A stretch of DNA of 64,000 nucleotides from Candidatus Bathyarchaeota archaeon. Lineage in GTDB: Archaea; Thermoproteota; Bathyarchaeia; Bathyarchaeales; DTEX01. The notes under the pieces were generated by a model, which was given only the letters and a program-made list of their open reading frames with translations, was not told the origin of the DNA and ran no database searches. The translations under genes were made by a program, and so were the position numbers. Positions 19,361 through 29,525 of the stretch are shown in pieces. Each line of letters opens with the position of its first letter. Position 1 is the first letter of the stretch. Where the stretch lies: contig JAGTQB010000002.1 of NCBI GenBank assembly GCA_018396995.1, positions 1 through 64,000 of the forward strand, given 5' to 3'.

Positions 19361-19924
19361 ATGGACGTGGTGATGAGCATAATTCCAACGAAGATGTTTT
19401 TCACGAAGGGTGTAGGAGTTCATAAAGATAGGCTAATCTCTTTTGAGCTAGCGTTAAGGGATGCTGGTATAGAAAAGTGCAACCTTGTTTGTGTCTCAAG
19501 CATCTTCCCACCTGGCTGTAAAATAATTTCTAGGGAGGAGGGGCTTAAACTGCTAAAGCCGGGTCAAATAACTTATGTAGTTATGGCAAGAAATGAGACG
19601 AATGAGCCGAACCGCTTAATTGCCGCGGCTGTTGGCCTAGCCCTACCGAAGGATAATAACAATGGATACGGCTACCTGTCAGAGTACCATTCATTTGGTG
19701 AAACTGCGAAGAAGGCAGGGGAGTATGCTGAGGATCTTGCGGCAACAATGCTCGCAACAAGCCTTGGAATAGAATTTGATCCGGAGAAAGCTTGGGATGA
19801 GAGGAAGAAGGTGTATAAGGCTAGCGGCAAAATCTTTAGAACGATGCATATATGTCAATCAGCTGAGGGTCATAAGGATGGTCTCTGGACAACCGTTATA
19901 GCTGCAGCTGTCTTTCTCCCATAA
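19361..19924 (+). CDS. pdaD: Pyruvoyl-dependent arginine decarboxylase
   Basis: [44 protein letters not shown] with Ser-Ser autoprocessing site. Confidence 0.92.
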   Translation: MDVVMSIIPTKMFFTKGVGVHKDRLISFELALRDAGIEKCNLVCVSSIFPPGCKIISREEGLKLLKPGQITYVVMARNETNEPNRLIAAAVGLALPKDNNNGYGYLSEYHSFGETAKKAGEYAEDLAATMLATSLGIEFDPEKAWDERKKVYKASGKIFRTMHICQSAEGHKDGLWTTVIAAAVFLP

Positions 19925-19953
19925 GCCCGCTAACCTCGTCTTCCAGCTCTTTT

Positions 19954-20469
19954 TCACTTGGCGAGTAAGCCACGCACTTTTCTTCCAGCGCTCGTTAAAC
20001 CCCTAAAGACTTTACCCCTACCCTTCCCAAGATGGATTTCTGGATGAAGAGTTCTATCAACCATTATTACTTCAAACCACTTATAACGCCCATCCTCCCA
20101 AACCCAGTAGGAATTTAGAACTTCTAGGTTTGGGAATCTTCTAGCAGCTCTTTCCTCGGCTATTAGCCTTAGGCTCTTAGCCAATTTATATTTTATTACA
20201 CCCATCGCCTTAGGTCTCCTACCGGAGCTCGGTCTCTCCTTCCTGAAGCCGCTTTTCCTAACTCTGACACGCACTACTATAAAGCCGGGCTTATCCTTGT
20301 AGCCTAGTCTCCTAGCCTTATCAATCCTCGTCGGCTTATCAATCCTAACTATCGACGGCTCTCTACGCCACTCAATAACCCTCTGACGCATAATCTCCGC
20401 TATATATGAATCATGCATCCTTCTCCAGGCTTTGCTCATATACTTGTAAGCCAAGTCAGCTCCCCGCAA
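19954..20469 (-). CDS. rpl15e: 50S ribosomal protein eL15 (L15e)
   Basis: [70 protein letters not shown]. Confidence 0.93.
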   Translation of the reverse strand: MRGADLAYKYMSKAWRRMHDSYIAEIMRQRVIEWRREPSIVRIDKPTRIDKARRLGYKDKPGFIVVRVRVRKSGFRKERPSSGRRPKAMGVIKYKLAKSLRLIAEERAARRFPNLEVLNSYWVWEDGRYKWFEVIMVDRTLHPEIHLGKGRGKVFRGLTSAGRKVRGLLAK

Positions 20470-20579
20470 ACCTAATCCTACGCAATGCTAAATAAACACA
20501 GGGTTAATTTAATCTTTTTGTTCACAAAGTTTTTCTTATTAGTTGCTTAGATCTTGCTAGTTGGGGCGAAGTAGAGGGC

Positions 20580-21443
20580 ATGTGCGTTAGCTGGATCGAT
20601 GGGCTTAAGGGATCCGTGAGAGTGGCGTTTCAGGGGGAGATAGGGGCCTATAGCGAAAGCGCTGTCTACGAGTTCTTTGGGCCGCATGTCTACTCAGTCC
20701 CTTGCAAGCGCTTCTCAGATGTATTTAGGTGCGTTGAGAGTGGAGAGACAGAGTTTGGGGTTGTCCCAGTTGAGAATTCACTTGAGGGTAGTGTAACACA
20801 AGTCTACGACTTATTCCTTGAGCATGACGTCAAGGTTTGTGGTGAAGTTATTTTAAAAATAGTTCACTGCTTAATCGCTAATCCCGGTGTAGACATAAAT
20901 TCAATTAAGGTTGTTTACTCACACCCACAAGCGCTTGGGCAGTGTAGAAGCTTTCTTGAGAGGCTTGGCTGCGAGCTTATTTCCACATATGATACTGCTG
21001 GAAGCGTTAAGATGATTAAAGAACATAGGATGCTTAATGCTGCAGCAATAGCTAGTGAAAGGTGTGCGGAGATTTATGGTATGAGTGTTCTTGCTAAGGG
21101 TATAGCGGATAGCCCAAATAACTACACTAGGTTCTTTATTCTAGCGAAGTTTGATGCCCCGCCAACTGGAAACGATAAGACATCAATTATTTTCTCAACT
21201 AAACATGTTCCCGGAGCATTATGGAGGGCTTTGGGAGAATTTGCATCAAGAGAAATAAATTTGACTAAAATAGAGTCCAGACCGACTAGGCGGAGGCCAT
21301 GGGAGTATAATTTCTATCTTGATTTTGAGGGGCATAGGACGGAACCTAGGTGCATGGAGGCCCTTGAAGGATTAAAGGCGAATGCCCTATTCGTTAAGAT
21401 TTTAGGCTCCTATCCTAAGGCCCAAGAAAAATATGAAGAGTAA
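20580..21443 (+). CDS. pheA: Prephenate dehydratase
   Basis: VAFQGEIGAYSESAVYEFFG...VVPVENSLEGSVTQVYDLFLE...NNYTRFFIL; C-terminal ACT ESRPTRRRPWEYNFYLDFEGH. Confidence 0.93.
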   Translation: MCVSWIDGLKGSVRVAFQGEIGAYSESAVYEFFGPHVYSVPCKRFSDVFRCVESGETEFGVVPVENSLEGSVTQVYDLFLEHDVKVCGEVILKIVHCLIANPGVDINSIKVVYSHPQALGQCRSFLERLGCELISTYDTAGSVKMIKEHRMLNAAAIASERCAEIYGMSVLAKGIADSPNNYTRFFILAKFDAPPTGNDKTSIIFSTKHVPGALWRALGEFASREINLTKIESRPTRRRPWEYNFYLDFEGHRTEPRCMEALEGLKANALFVKILGSYPKAQEKYEE

Positions 21444-21455
21444 TTCAGGTTACTT

Positions 21456-21680
21456 TTACTCTTTCTTCGAGAGCCACCACTGTAGGTACTCCCTTCTAAG
21501 CTTCTTCCTCTCTTCCTCCTCACTAACCTCTTTGCTCCTCCTCAAACTCTCTCTAACTTCAATTAGCTCCTGTAGGGTTAACGTGAGCCCACAGTTCTTG
21601 CACGAATACTGTTTAATCCGACTTATATAGAGCATCTCTCCTCCACATTCTGGACAGTAGGGCATAACCTTACCCTTCAA
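21456..21680 (-). CDS. Small zinc-ribbon protein
   Basis: MPYCPECGGEMLYISRIKQYSCKNCGLTLTLQELIEVRE; two CxxC. Confidence 0.65.
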   Translation of the reverse strand: MKGKVMPYCPECGGEMLYISRIKQYSCKNCGLTLTLQELIEVRESLRRSKEVSEEEERKKLRREYLQWWLSKKE

Positions 21681-21749
21681 CTACTTAAATAAAGATAATG
21701 ACAAATAGAAATGTCTTTTGCTTAAATGATTGCTTAGATTTCACACCTA

Positions 21750-22670
21750 TTAGCTAGAAATGGCAATGGAGACCTCCTCAAGCATCTCTAACCTCGGTCT
21801 ATGAGACCCATTTGGGATAATCTTCACTAAAGGTCTTGATAGGTAAAGATAAAATGATAGCTTCACGGAGACACCCTTCGCCTCAAAGCTCTTGTTGAGA
21901 CACCGGGCAACACATGCACCCGAATGAATATGCTCAACAACTCCGATTTCCCTACCACAGAGCTTAACTGAGCTACCCCGTGAAACTTTTTCTTCATTCT
22001 CTATGTGGACCCCAAAGAAACCGTAATGTGGGATGCCCCCATCAATTAGACCAATCTCTCCACACACCTCGACGGGTACTCCATACATTAAATCTCCATC
22101 TAAAGCCATCAAAGCGTACTCTGGCTTCAATCCAACGATTACTCCGCGCATCTCTTCCACAGCTCCAATATTCCCTCCATTGAAAGTGAAATTCCTTTTT
22201 AGTCTAAGCCCACCCCTAGCGCGGATTGGGTCTGATGGTTCTCTTATTTCAACGTGCATATGTGGGTCAGTCCAGTAGTCAAAGAAACCGGATCTTAATA
22301 GCGCTCCTAGGTTATCTCCAACCTTAACGGCGTCACCAACATTTATGAGAGGTTCTAGATGTAGTATCTTAACCCATAATTTTGGGTTCTCTAGGCTTTG
22401 CATGAGGATAACATAATCATAATTTGTGCTTTTGAAGGATTTTTTCTCCGGGCAGGCTACTCTCCGAATGAGCTTAACTTCTCCGGAGACCGGTGAGGGC
22501 GCTATTGAACCAAAGTCCTCATTTAAATATATGTCGATTGCCGTATAGGTTCTGTGCGCCGGGTATGGACTATTGAAGAAAGAGAACCTCCCATCCCTCG
22601 GACAATATATTGATACGCCCCCCGAGGAGGCAATCTTCACCATAACACGCCCGCCATAACCTAAGCTCAT
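21750..22670 (-). CDS. M23-like (duplicated hybrid motif) domain protein
   Basis: SGEVKLIRRVACPE...VKILHLEPLINVGDAVKVGDNLGALLRSGFFDYWTDPHMHVEIRE resembles the M23 lysostaphin fold. Confidence 0.5.
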   Translation of the reverse strand: MSLGYGGRVMVKIASSGGVSIYCPRDGRFSFFNSPYPAHRTYTAIDIYLNEDFGSIAPSPVSGEVKLIRRVACPEKKSFKSTNYDYVILMQSLENPKLWVKILHLEPLINVGDAVKVGDNLGALLRSGFFDYWTDPHMHVEIREPSDPIRARGGLRLKRNFTFNGGNIGAVEEMRGVIVGLKPEYALMALDGDLMYGVPVEVCGEIGLIDGGIPHYGFFGVHIENEEKVSRGSSVKLCGREIGVVEHIHSGACVARCLNKSFEAKGVSVKLSFYLYLSRPLVKIIPNGSHRPRLEMLEEVSIAISS

Positions 22671-22743
22671 AACGGCACTTTCACACTTCCCTTTAGCATA
22701 ATTTTCCGGGACAAAAATAGAATTAAAATTTATGGGGAGAAAA

Positions 22744-23007
22744 TTATAACCCCTTAATCTCTATTATATGTCTTCTTTCAAGCCTCTTTAGGGCGTCAAA
22801 GAGCTCACTTTTTTGCTTTCCATTGAAGCTAAAGTATTCGACCATTTCATTTATGGAGGAGTGGGCCGTTCCATATCTTCTTAACCTATTTTGAAGGTAC
22901 TCAATTATGAGCCGCTCAATCTTACCGCACTTCCATGTCGTATTCCGCAGGAGGACTACGACGGCCTTGAACATCTTTTGGGTTTCCCTTCGAGATCTTC
23001 TAGCCAT
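22744..23007 (-). CDS. Hypothetical protein, winged-helix-like
   Basis: 87-aa ORF with basic N-terminus and no overlapping better ORF. Confidence 0.5.
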   Translation of the reverse strand: MARRSRRETQKMFKAVVVLLRNTTWKCGKIERLIIEYLQNRLRRYGTAHSSINEMVEYFSFNGKQKSELFDALKRLERRHIIEIKGL

Positions 23008-23146
23008 CTCTCATCCTAACTAAGAAGATATTTGGTTAAAGTATTTATGCGTTTATGGCAAAGATTATTCCAGCTACACATATTTAATTTACATATGCGA
23101 TAATAATAACTTAATTTTTTAAGAGAGAAATTATCTTTGTGAGTGG

Positions 23147-23809
23147 TTGGTTGTTATGAGGATGCTAATATTTGGTCCGCCCGGCTCTGGGAAGGGAACA
23201 TATGCCTCTAGACTCATGAGTATACTTAGTGTGCCGCATATATCTACTGGGGATCTTGTGCGTGAGGAAATAAAGAGGGGATCAGAGGTTGGGATAGTCG
23301 CTAAGCAGTATGTTGAGAGGGGCGAGCTCGTTCCAGATAAAATAATTATTGATCTCTTGACTGAAAGGCTTCAGAAACCAGATGCTGAGAGAGGCTTTAT
23401 ACTTGACGGTTTTCCGAGAACAATTAATCAAGCAATGTTCCTCGAAGAGAACTTTAAGATCGATTTGGTTATTAATCTTGTTGTTCCGGACGAGGTTATA
23501 ATTCAGCGCCTTTCTAATAGGCTGATATGTAAGCGGTGTGGAGCAATATATAATCGGCTCACGCTGCCGCCTAAAGTGGACGAAATATGCGACATATGTG
23601 GTGGAGAATTATATCAGAGGGAGGATGATAGGCCGGAGGTTATAAAGGCGCGCCTAAAAGTGTATAGGGAGAATACCGAGCCACTAATAAACTACTACAG
23701 GGAGAGGGGGCTTCTGCGAGATGTCTACTGCAACGACTTAATGACCCCACCAGATATCATCGTCAGAAAGATACTTGAGATTATTGAGGAAATAAAGAGT
23801 GAGAAATGA
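23147..23809 (+). CDS. adk: Adenylate kinase
   Basis: FGPPGSGKGTYASRL...ISTGDLVREEIKRGSEVG...LDGFPRTINQA; zinc lid CKRCGAIY..CDICGGELYQREDDRPEV. Confidence 0.95.
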   Translation: MVVMRMLIFGPPGSGKGTYASRLMSILSVPHISTGDLVREEIKRGSEVGIVAKQYVERGELVPDKIIIDLLTERLQKPDAERGFILDGFPRTINQAMFLEENFKIDLVINLVVPDEVIIQRLSNRLICKRCGAIYNRLTLPPKVDEICDICGGELYQREDDRPEVIKARLKVYRENTEPLINYYRERGLLRDVYCNDLMTPPDIIVRKILEIIEEIKSEK

Positions 23810-23837
23810 ACGTATGGTAAGTTAATTGGAGGGTAGG

Positions 23838-24617
23838 TTACCTCCTAAAGTTCCATTCCCTCGTCGAGTATTTTTCATCTCTGAGTTTTGTGGCTAGCTT
23901 TTCCTCAAACTCAGTCACTTCTCCAGGAACCAATTTTATATTAAAGGCTTCTTCAAAGCCCCTTATCAGAGCGCTCTTTAGCTCATCGAAGCTAATTTCC
24001 CGTCCAAGATACTTCTTTATCGAAGTCACCCTCTCCTCAACAGACTTTATCATCTTATCCCTAATTTTCTCACTCGGAACCTTTAATACCGTGAACATAA
24101 GCTTCAGGTTTACATCACGCAGTATTGTGCCGTGCTGGTGAACAACTCCCATACTCCTAGTCTGAGCGTTGCCAGAAATCTTCTTCCCCTCAACAACTAT
24201 GTCGTTTATGGGCCTAAATTCCGCCGGGACTCCCAGCACCCTTAAACCCTTAACCAGTCCGGAGCATAGGACTTCATATGTCTTCTGTAGGTCTCTTGAT
24301 ATCAGCTGGTGCCCCTCGTCTACAACAATGCTATATGTTAGCTCTCCATCCCTATCATGGTAGACGGCCCCTCCACCAGTCCTCCTCCTAACATATTGTA
24401 TGCCTAGCTTGTTGCATGTCTCTATATCGACCTCCTCCTCCATGCTCTGGAAGTATCCTATGGAGACTGCTGACGGCTCCCATCGGAAGAAACGTATTGT
24501 GTTCGGCACGAGCTTTTTAGACCTAGCTATCGCTATAGCTTCATCAAGCGCCATGTTGTAATATGCGTCCCTAAGACCTGTATCTAAAAGTCTCCACTCC
24601 TCAACCACTGCCACCAC
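23838..24617 (-). CDS. lplA: Lipoate-protein ligase A, catalytic subunit
   Basis: LLDTGLRDAYYNMALDEAIA...RRRTGGGAVYHDRDGELTYSIV...GKKISGNAQTR. Confidence 0.9.
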   Translation of the reverse strand: MVAVVEEWRLLDTGLRDAYYNMALDEAIAIARSKKLVPNTIRFFRWEPSAVSIGYFQSMEEEVDIETCNKLGIQYVRRRTGGGAVYHDRDGELTYSIVVDEGHQLISRDLQKTYEVLCSGLVKGLRVLGVPAEFRPINDIVVEGKKISGNAQTRSMGVVHQHGTILRDVNLKLMFTVLKVPSEKIRDKMIKSVEERVTSIKKYLGREISFDELKSALIRGFEEAFNIKLVPGEVTEFEEKLATKLRDEKYSTREWNFRR

Positions 24618-24897
24618 CTGCCTTAACTATACACTTAGCGAAATCTTCTGGGGTTGCGCCCAGCAAGATTACCCCCCTATCCTCTACAAACCGTCTTATA
24701 GTTTCAGCAATAATGTTTTCATTTATCACACATCCCACCAGAGACTTTTCAAGATCCTCGATGAGCTCCTCAGGGTGCATGAAGAAGTCTCCGGTAATCT
24801 TTATAAAACCTATCCTATTATCCTCCTTGCTGAGCTGGACTTTTATCAGCTTTCCCCCCTCAGCCTTGTACTCCGCCCTCAGCATACAGTCACCCAA
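24601..24897 (-). CDS. lplB: Lipoate-protein ligase C-terminal-domain subunit (LplB type)
   Basis: 98 aa; GKLIKVQLSKEDNRIGFIKITGDFFMHPEELIEDLEKSLVG; overlaps lplA by 17 nt. Confidence 0.82.
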   Translation of the reverse strand: MGDCMLRAEYKAEGGKLIKVQLSKEDNRIGFIKITGDFFMHPEELIEDLEKSLVGCVINENIIAETIRRFVEDRGVILLGATPEDFAKCIVKAGGGSG

Positions 24898-25003
24898 GTG
24901 AGAAGTTTCATAGTATGAATCATAAGTTTAACTTAAAAAAAGTTTATAAAAAAGACTTAAATAAAATCAAAGTTTTAGTATATCGTCAAATAGAGGGATT
25001 ATT

Positions 25004-26206
25004 ATGCCACAAGTCTCAGAGAGAACTAAGCTCCTTGGAACGGAGACAGCCTTTGATGTCCTAAAAGAGGTTGAGGAGTTAACCCGTAGGGGTAAGAGTG
25101 TAATGAACTTCTGTATTGGGCAGCCGGACTTTGACACACCAGAATATATTAAGGAGGGTGCTATAAAGGCTATAAAGGCGGGGAAAACAGGGTATACGCC
25201 ATCCCCCGGGATACCGGAGCTCAGGGAGGCTGTTGCCCAATTCTTCTCTAAAACTAGAGACATAGACGTTAAGCCCGAGTGGGTTGTTGTCGCCTGTGGG
25301 GCTAAGCCATTCATTGGATATACAATATTGTCTGTGACGGATCCTGGAGTTGGGCATGAGGTGATATATCCTAATCCAGGCTTCCCAATATATGAGTCCC
25401 TTATAAGGGCTTATGGAGCCGTACCCGTTCCTCTTCCAGTACTTGAGGCTAAGAACTTCAGTATCGACGTGGATTATCTTGAGAAGCTGATTAACGAGAG
25501 GACTAGGCTCATCATACTTAATTCGCCGCATAATCCTACTGGCGGTGCTCTTGATAAAGATACACTCGAGCAGATAGCTGACATAGTTAAGAGGCACGAG
25601 AACATATGGGTCTTCTCAGATGAAGTCTACTCTAGTATGGTTTACGAGGGGAAGTTTGTTAGCATAGCGTCAATAGACGGCATGCAGGAGAGAACTATAA
25701 TTGTTGATGGTGTCTCAAAGACTTATGCTATGACTGGATGGAGGATAGGGTTTGCAACAAACCCGAAGCTCGCCCCATACTTGGCTAGATGGGTGACGAA
25801 CACAGACTCGTGTGCTCCGCACCCAAATCAATACGCCGCCCTAACAGCCTTAACTGGACCACAAGATGACTCAAAGAGAATGATTGAGCGCTTTAGGCTC
25901 CGGAGAGACCTGATAGTAGATGGCTTAAATAAAATTGAGGGCGTTAGGTGCATAAAGCCTAAGGGAGCCTTCTACGTTTGGCCTAACGTTACTGAAGCAT
26001 GCAAAATTGTCGGCGCAAAGGATTCAGAAGAGTTTAGGAAGCGGCTGCTTTATGAAGCTGGCGTCGCAATTTTATCGGACATACATTTTGGACATAAGAA
26101 TGAGGGTGAGGGGGAACACGTTAGATTTTCATATGCAGCCTCCGAGGAGAACATTAAAGAGGGCCTGAGGAGACTTAAGGCCTTCATAGAAGAGAACAGA
26201 GTCTAA
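25004..26206 (+). CDS. PLP-dependent aminotransferase (class I/II)
   Basis: 400 aa; NFCIGQPDFDTP, NSPHNPTGGALDK, VDGVSKTYAMTGWRIGF. Confidence 0.93.
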   Translation: MPQVSERTKLLGTETAFDVLKEVEELTRRGKSVMNFCIGQPDFDTPEYIKEGAIKAIKAGKTGYTPSPGIPELREAVAQFFSKTRDIDVKPEWVVVACGAKPFIGYTILSVTDPGVGHEVIYPNPGFPIYESLIRAYGAVPVPLPVLEAKNFSIDVDYLEKLINERTRLIILNSPHNPTGGALDKDTLEQIADIVKRHENIWVFSDEVYSSMVYEGKFVSIASIDGMQERTIIVDGVSKTYAMTGWRIGFATNPKLAPYLARWVTNTDSCAPHPNQYAALTALTGPQDDSKRMIERFRLRRDLIVDGLNKIEGVRCIKPKGAFYVWPNVTEACKIVGAKDSEEFRKRLLYEAGVAILSDIHFGHKNEGEGEHVRFSYAASEENIKEGLRRLKAFIEENRV

Positions 26207-26221
26207 CACCGCAGCCCCCAC

Positions 26222-27040
26222 TTATTTTCTTAGCCAATTTTTTAGGGTATATGGGCTTGCCCCCAGAAGCCAGCCGGATAAGACTAATATTGTCGCTGGA
26301 AATGCTCTGAAATATTGTATAAAGTTATGTGCTATTATGTCGAATAATAAGAAGATTATGCTTATTGAGAGCGCCGTGATGAGGCCTGCCTTTGGGTTAT
26401 ACTTTGATACCATACGTGTTGCTATAAGACCTGATAAAAATACGTCGCCTAAGCCGAGTGCAGTTAGTTCCTTTAGTGATGGGAGTCTTGGAAGTAGGAT
26501 CATTAAGGGTAAACCTAATTTCATAATTTTGCCGGCAGCCTCAACCATATGCCCCGTAACAAAGACGTGAAAAACATCCATAACAGTTAATAATCCAGCA
26601 AAAATAATCGTCACCCTCCATGAAAATAATGGGCTTAAGAGTGTAACCGCTATTATCGCAAAAATTGCTGAGAATATATCTGTTATCAAAATAACTGCCA
26701 GAACATCCTCTATTAATAGGAGATTTAGGAGTAGTAAGGCTGCTATAAATATTATGGGCGGGATGACCGCTACTATAATTTTTTTCGTGAAGAGGTATGT
26801 GAAGATAAGTAGGGTGTAGGATATTGCTGCTCCAAACAGTATTTGGACGGCGTATCCCGGAATCAGACCCATTACCGTGACGAGGATTCCCATAAAAATG
26901 ACAATGACTATTACTTCACGTATACTGATTTCTTTACTCCCAAAGAACTCCTTAATCCTCCCCATAGCCCTCCCGTATACCAGGACTGATAACATGATTA
27001 TTGTGAAGAGTGATATTGGAAGTAGAAAGTTAACTTCCAT
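26222..27040 (-). CDS. Presenilin/signal-peptide-peptidase-like A22 intramembrane aspartyl protease
   Basis: Multi-TM; candidate catalytic Asp in TVMDVFHVF, GLGD in ELTALGLGDVFLSG, PAL-like FPATILV near C-terminus. Confidence 0.78.
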   Translation of the reverse strand: MEVNFLLPISLFTIIMLSVLVYGRAMGRIKEFFGSKEISIREVIVIVIFMGILVTVMGLIPGYAVQILFGAAISYTLLIFTYLFTKKIIVAVIPPIIFIAALLLLNLLLIEDVLAVILITDIFSAIFAIIAVTLLSPLFSWRVTIIFAGLLTVMDVFHVFVTGHMVEAAGKIMKLGLPLMILLPRLPSLKELTALGLGDVFLSGLIATRMVSKYNPKAGLITALSISIIFLLFDIIAHNFIQYFRAFPATILVLSGWLLGASPYTLKNWLRK

Positions 27041-27062
27041 GAGACTCTCACCTAAAAAAGAC

Positions 27063-28601
27063 TCAGCGGCTCTGCCCCCTTAGCTTGGCGTGGCTCATCG
27101 GGTCATTCATCACCCTCGGGATCCAATTGATAAGATCTGAAGCAACCATATGATAACCCTTCTCCTCCCTCACAAAGTCTCCAGCAGCCCCATTAATGAA
27201 TGCTCCAGCCACGGCTGCCTCAAATGGGCTAATACCCTGAGCTAAAAGTGCTCCCACTATTCCAGAGAGGACATCACCTGTGCCGCCGACCGTCATCCCG
27301 GGGTTCCCAGTAAAATTAAACTTTACCCTATCGCCATCAGAAATTATGTCCACGTGAGACTTTAATAGGATGACAGCGTTGAGCTGCTTGGCCTGTCTCT
27401 TTATATACTCGGCTCTCTCCTCAGGCTTACTGGGCAGCTTCTCTCCGGTTAAGATTGCGTATTCGCCGGCATGTGGTGTAAGGACGGCTGGGGTTTTGAG
27501 ACTATGCTTAAAAGTTGCAAATGCCTTAAGACCATCAGCATCCAAGAGGATTGGGATACCCCTACCCTCAGCCTCCTCTATTATCTTCCCCACAGCCTCT
27601 TGGGTCTCCTTATGGAGGCCCAGGCCCGGACCTATAACGATGGCTGTAGCCCTCTCCATATAACCCCTTATCACCGAGAGGTTCCGCGTACTTAAGTAGT
27701 CACCCTCAAGTTTAATTGTTATCAAGTCTGGTGAGATGGATGAGATTGCGTAAGCGGTCTCGCGTGGGGTAGCTATGTAAACTAGGTCCACACCAGCTCT
27801 CAGGGCTGCTAGGGCTGTTAGGGTTGGAGCACCGCTGAAGGTCTCGCTGCCGCCGATCACTAGGAGCCTTCCAAAGTCTCCTTTATGAGCCTCCGGTGGC
27901 CTAGGCTTTATAACCATTAGAACGTCCCCGGGTCCTGCAAACGTCTCTATTTCTTCAGGGATTCCAATAGATTTAACAACCAGCTCCCCTACATACTCCT
28001 TAGCTTTCAATAGTCCTGGCTTAGCCTTGTGGAAAGTAACTGTTAGATGGGCTTTGACAGCTTCCCCTAAAGCTTCACCAGTATCCGAATTTATTCCACT
28101 TGGGATGTCTACTGCAACCCGATAGGAGTCCATCTCATTAATCCTCCTTATAAGTATGGATATTGGTGGACGTGGCGGTCTCTCTAAGCCTATGCCTAGG
28201 AGAGCATCTATCACTATATCCGCCTTAACATCCGGGATGAGTGTTGAATCATAAACCTCAATAATATTGATTGACCTGCGGAGGCTTTTTAGGGCCTCCC
28301 AATTTTTCCTCGCCTCATCATTAATTATATCTGAACCCCTCCCAGCTAGTATCACGTCAACCCTAAATCCCATACCTACTAAGTGTCTCGCTGCAACGAA
28401 TCCATCTCCTCCATTCCCGCCAAGACCACAGAATACTGCAATCTTTTCGTCTCCCCGCTTAGCGCGTAATGCTACCTCCTCAGCAACACCCCTCCCAGCA
28501 TTCTCCATAAGCTGGAGCCTAGAGATGCCGAAGTATTCGGCATTTATGTCCAATGCACGCATATCCCTAGTCGTTATTACCCTCTCATCCGGCATAGGCA
28601 T
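27063..28601 (-). CDS. nnr: Bifunctional NAD(P)H-hydrate epimerase / ADP-dependent NAD(P)H-hydrate dehydratase
   Basis: FCGLGGNGGDGFVAARHL; NPGMTVGGTGDVLSGIVGALLAQG; PAVLTPHAGEYAILTG. Confidence 0.95.
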   Translation of the reverse strand: MPMPDERVITTRDMRALDINAEYFGISRLQLMENAGRGVAEEVALRAKRGDEKIAVFCGLGGNGGDGFVAARHLVGMGFRVDVILAGRGSDIINDEARKNWEALKSLRRSINIIEVYDSTLIPDVKADIVIDALLGIGLERPPRPPISILIRRINEMDSYRVAVDIPSGINSDTGEALGEAVKAHLTVTFHKAKPGLLKAKEYVGELVVKSIGIPEEIETFAGPGDVLMVIKPRPPEAHKGDFGRLLVIGGSETFSGAPTLTALAALRAGVDLVYIATPRETAYAISSISPDLITIKLEGDYLSTRNLSVIRGYMERATAIVIGPGLGLHKETQEAVGKIIEEAEGRGIPILLDADGLKAFATFKHSLKTPAVLTPHAGEYAILTGEKLPSKPEERAEYIKRQAKQLNAVILLKSHVDIISDGDRVKFNFTGNPGMTVGGTGDVLSGIVGALLAQGISPFEAAVAGAFINGAAGDFVREEKGYHMVASDLINWIPRVMNDPMSHAKLRGQSR

Positions 28602-28664
28602 ACTGTTACACCACGATAAAAATTAGAAAGATTTTAATATTATATAAACTAAAGTGTATCTTGG

Positions 28665-28919
28665 GTGCCGGAGATGCCGGTGGCATTTGTGTTAATAAAT
28701 TCAGAGATTGGTTCAGAAGGGGAAGTTTTGAATGAGCTTAAAAAGGTTGATGGTGTTGAGGAAGCATACAGTGTCTATGGGGTCTATGATATAATTGCTA
28801 AGGTTAGGGCTGAATCAATGGAGAAGCTTAAAGATATAGTTACGTGGAAAATTCGCAGGATAAATAAGGTTAGATCAACATTGACGATGATAGTTATTGA
28901 GGAAATGAAGAGAGAATAA
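28665..28919 (+). CDS. Lrp/AsnC ligand-binding (RAM)-domain-only protein
   Basis: 84 aa; VAFVLINSEIGSEGEVLNELKKVDGVEEAYSVYGVYDIIAKVRAESMEKLKDIV. Confidence 0.85.
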   Translation: MPEMPVAFVLINSEIGSEGEVLNELKKVDGVEEAYSVYGVYDIIAKVRAESMEKLKDIVTWKIRRINKVRSTLTMIVIEEMKRE

Positions 28920-29112
28920 ACTGAGATTTTGTATGAAAATTTATTTGCCGTCAGTTTAACTCTGATCTATCATCTAATCAATTAAATGCCTTTTCTTCAT
29001 CCGGCAAGAATAAATTCATATTGGAGAATATATTAGCGTTGCCCCCAAAGAAACATGAAATAACCTTTGCTTAGCAATAAGTATTTTTAGTAGTGGGGTT
29101 TAGTAATTAGGT

Positions 29113-29511
29113 ATGATTCCTTGGGAGCAGATTCTTCGCTTAATTCTAGCCGTGATCATGGGTCTCGCCATTGGTCTTGAGAGGGAGAAGTCTCATAAGC
29201 CAGCTGGATTAAGGACTCACATGCTTGTCTGTTTAGGTTCATGTCTCTTCACATTAGTCTCACTAGAGTTTGGCTTAGACCCGGCGAGAGTGGCTTCTGG
29301 CGTGGTTGCTGGCATCGGTTTTCTCGGAGCTGGGGCGATAATAGCTGAGCGGGAGAGGGTTGTTGGCTTAACTACGGCGGCCAGTCTATGGGTGACCGCG
29401 GCGATAGGCTTAACAGTTGGTGTTGGAAACTATATTTTAGCGATCGTATCGGCGATTCTCACGTTACTTATATTGTTCTCCCGTGCAATCTTCAAAAAGA
29501 ACTTATTTTAG
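29113..29511 (+). CDS. MgtC/SapB family membrane protein
   Basis: GLAIGLEREKSHKPAGLRTHMLVCLGSCLFTLVS...VASGVVAGIGFLGAGAI...GLTTAASLWVTAAIGLTVGVGNY. Confidence 0.93.
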   Translation: MIPWEQILRLILAVIMGLAIGLEREKSHKPAGLRTHMLVCLGSCLFTLVSLEFGLDPARVASGVVAGIGFLGAGAIIAERERVVGLTTAASLWVTAAIGLTVGVGNYILAIVSAILTLLILFSRAIFKKNLF

Positions 29512-29525
29512 AGGTTTATCTATAG

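Noticed and set aside
28920-29112. Possible C/D-box-like motifs in the intergenic gap (ATGATAG...CTGA on the minus strand)
   Set aside because: Boxes are imperfect and no guide/D'-C' pair was found; would need snoscan or RNA-seq.
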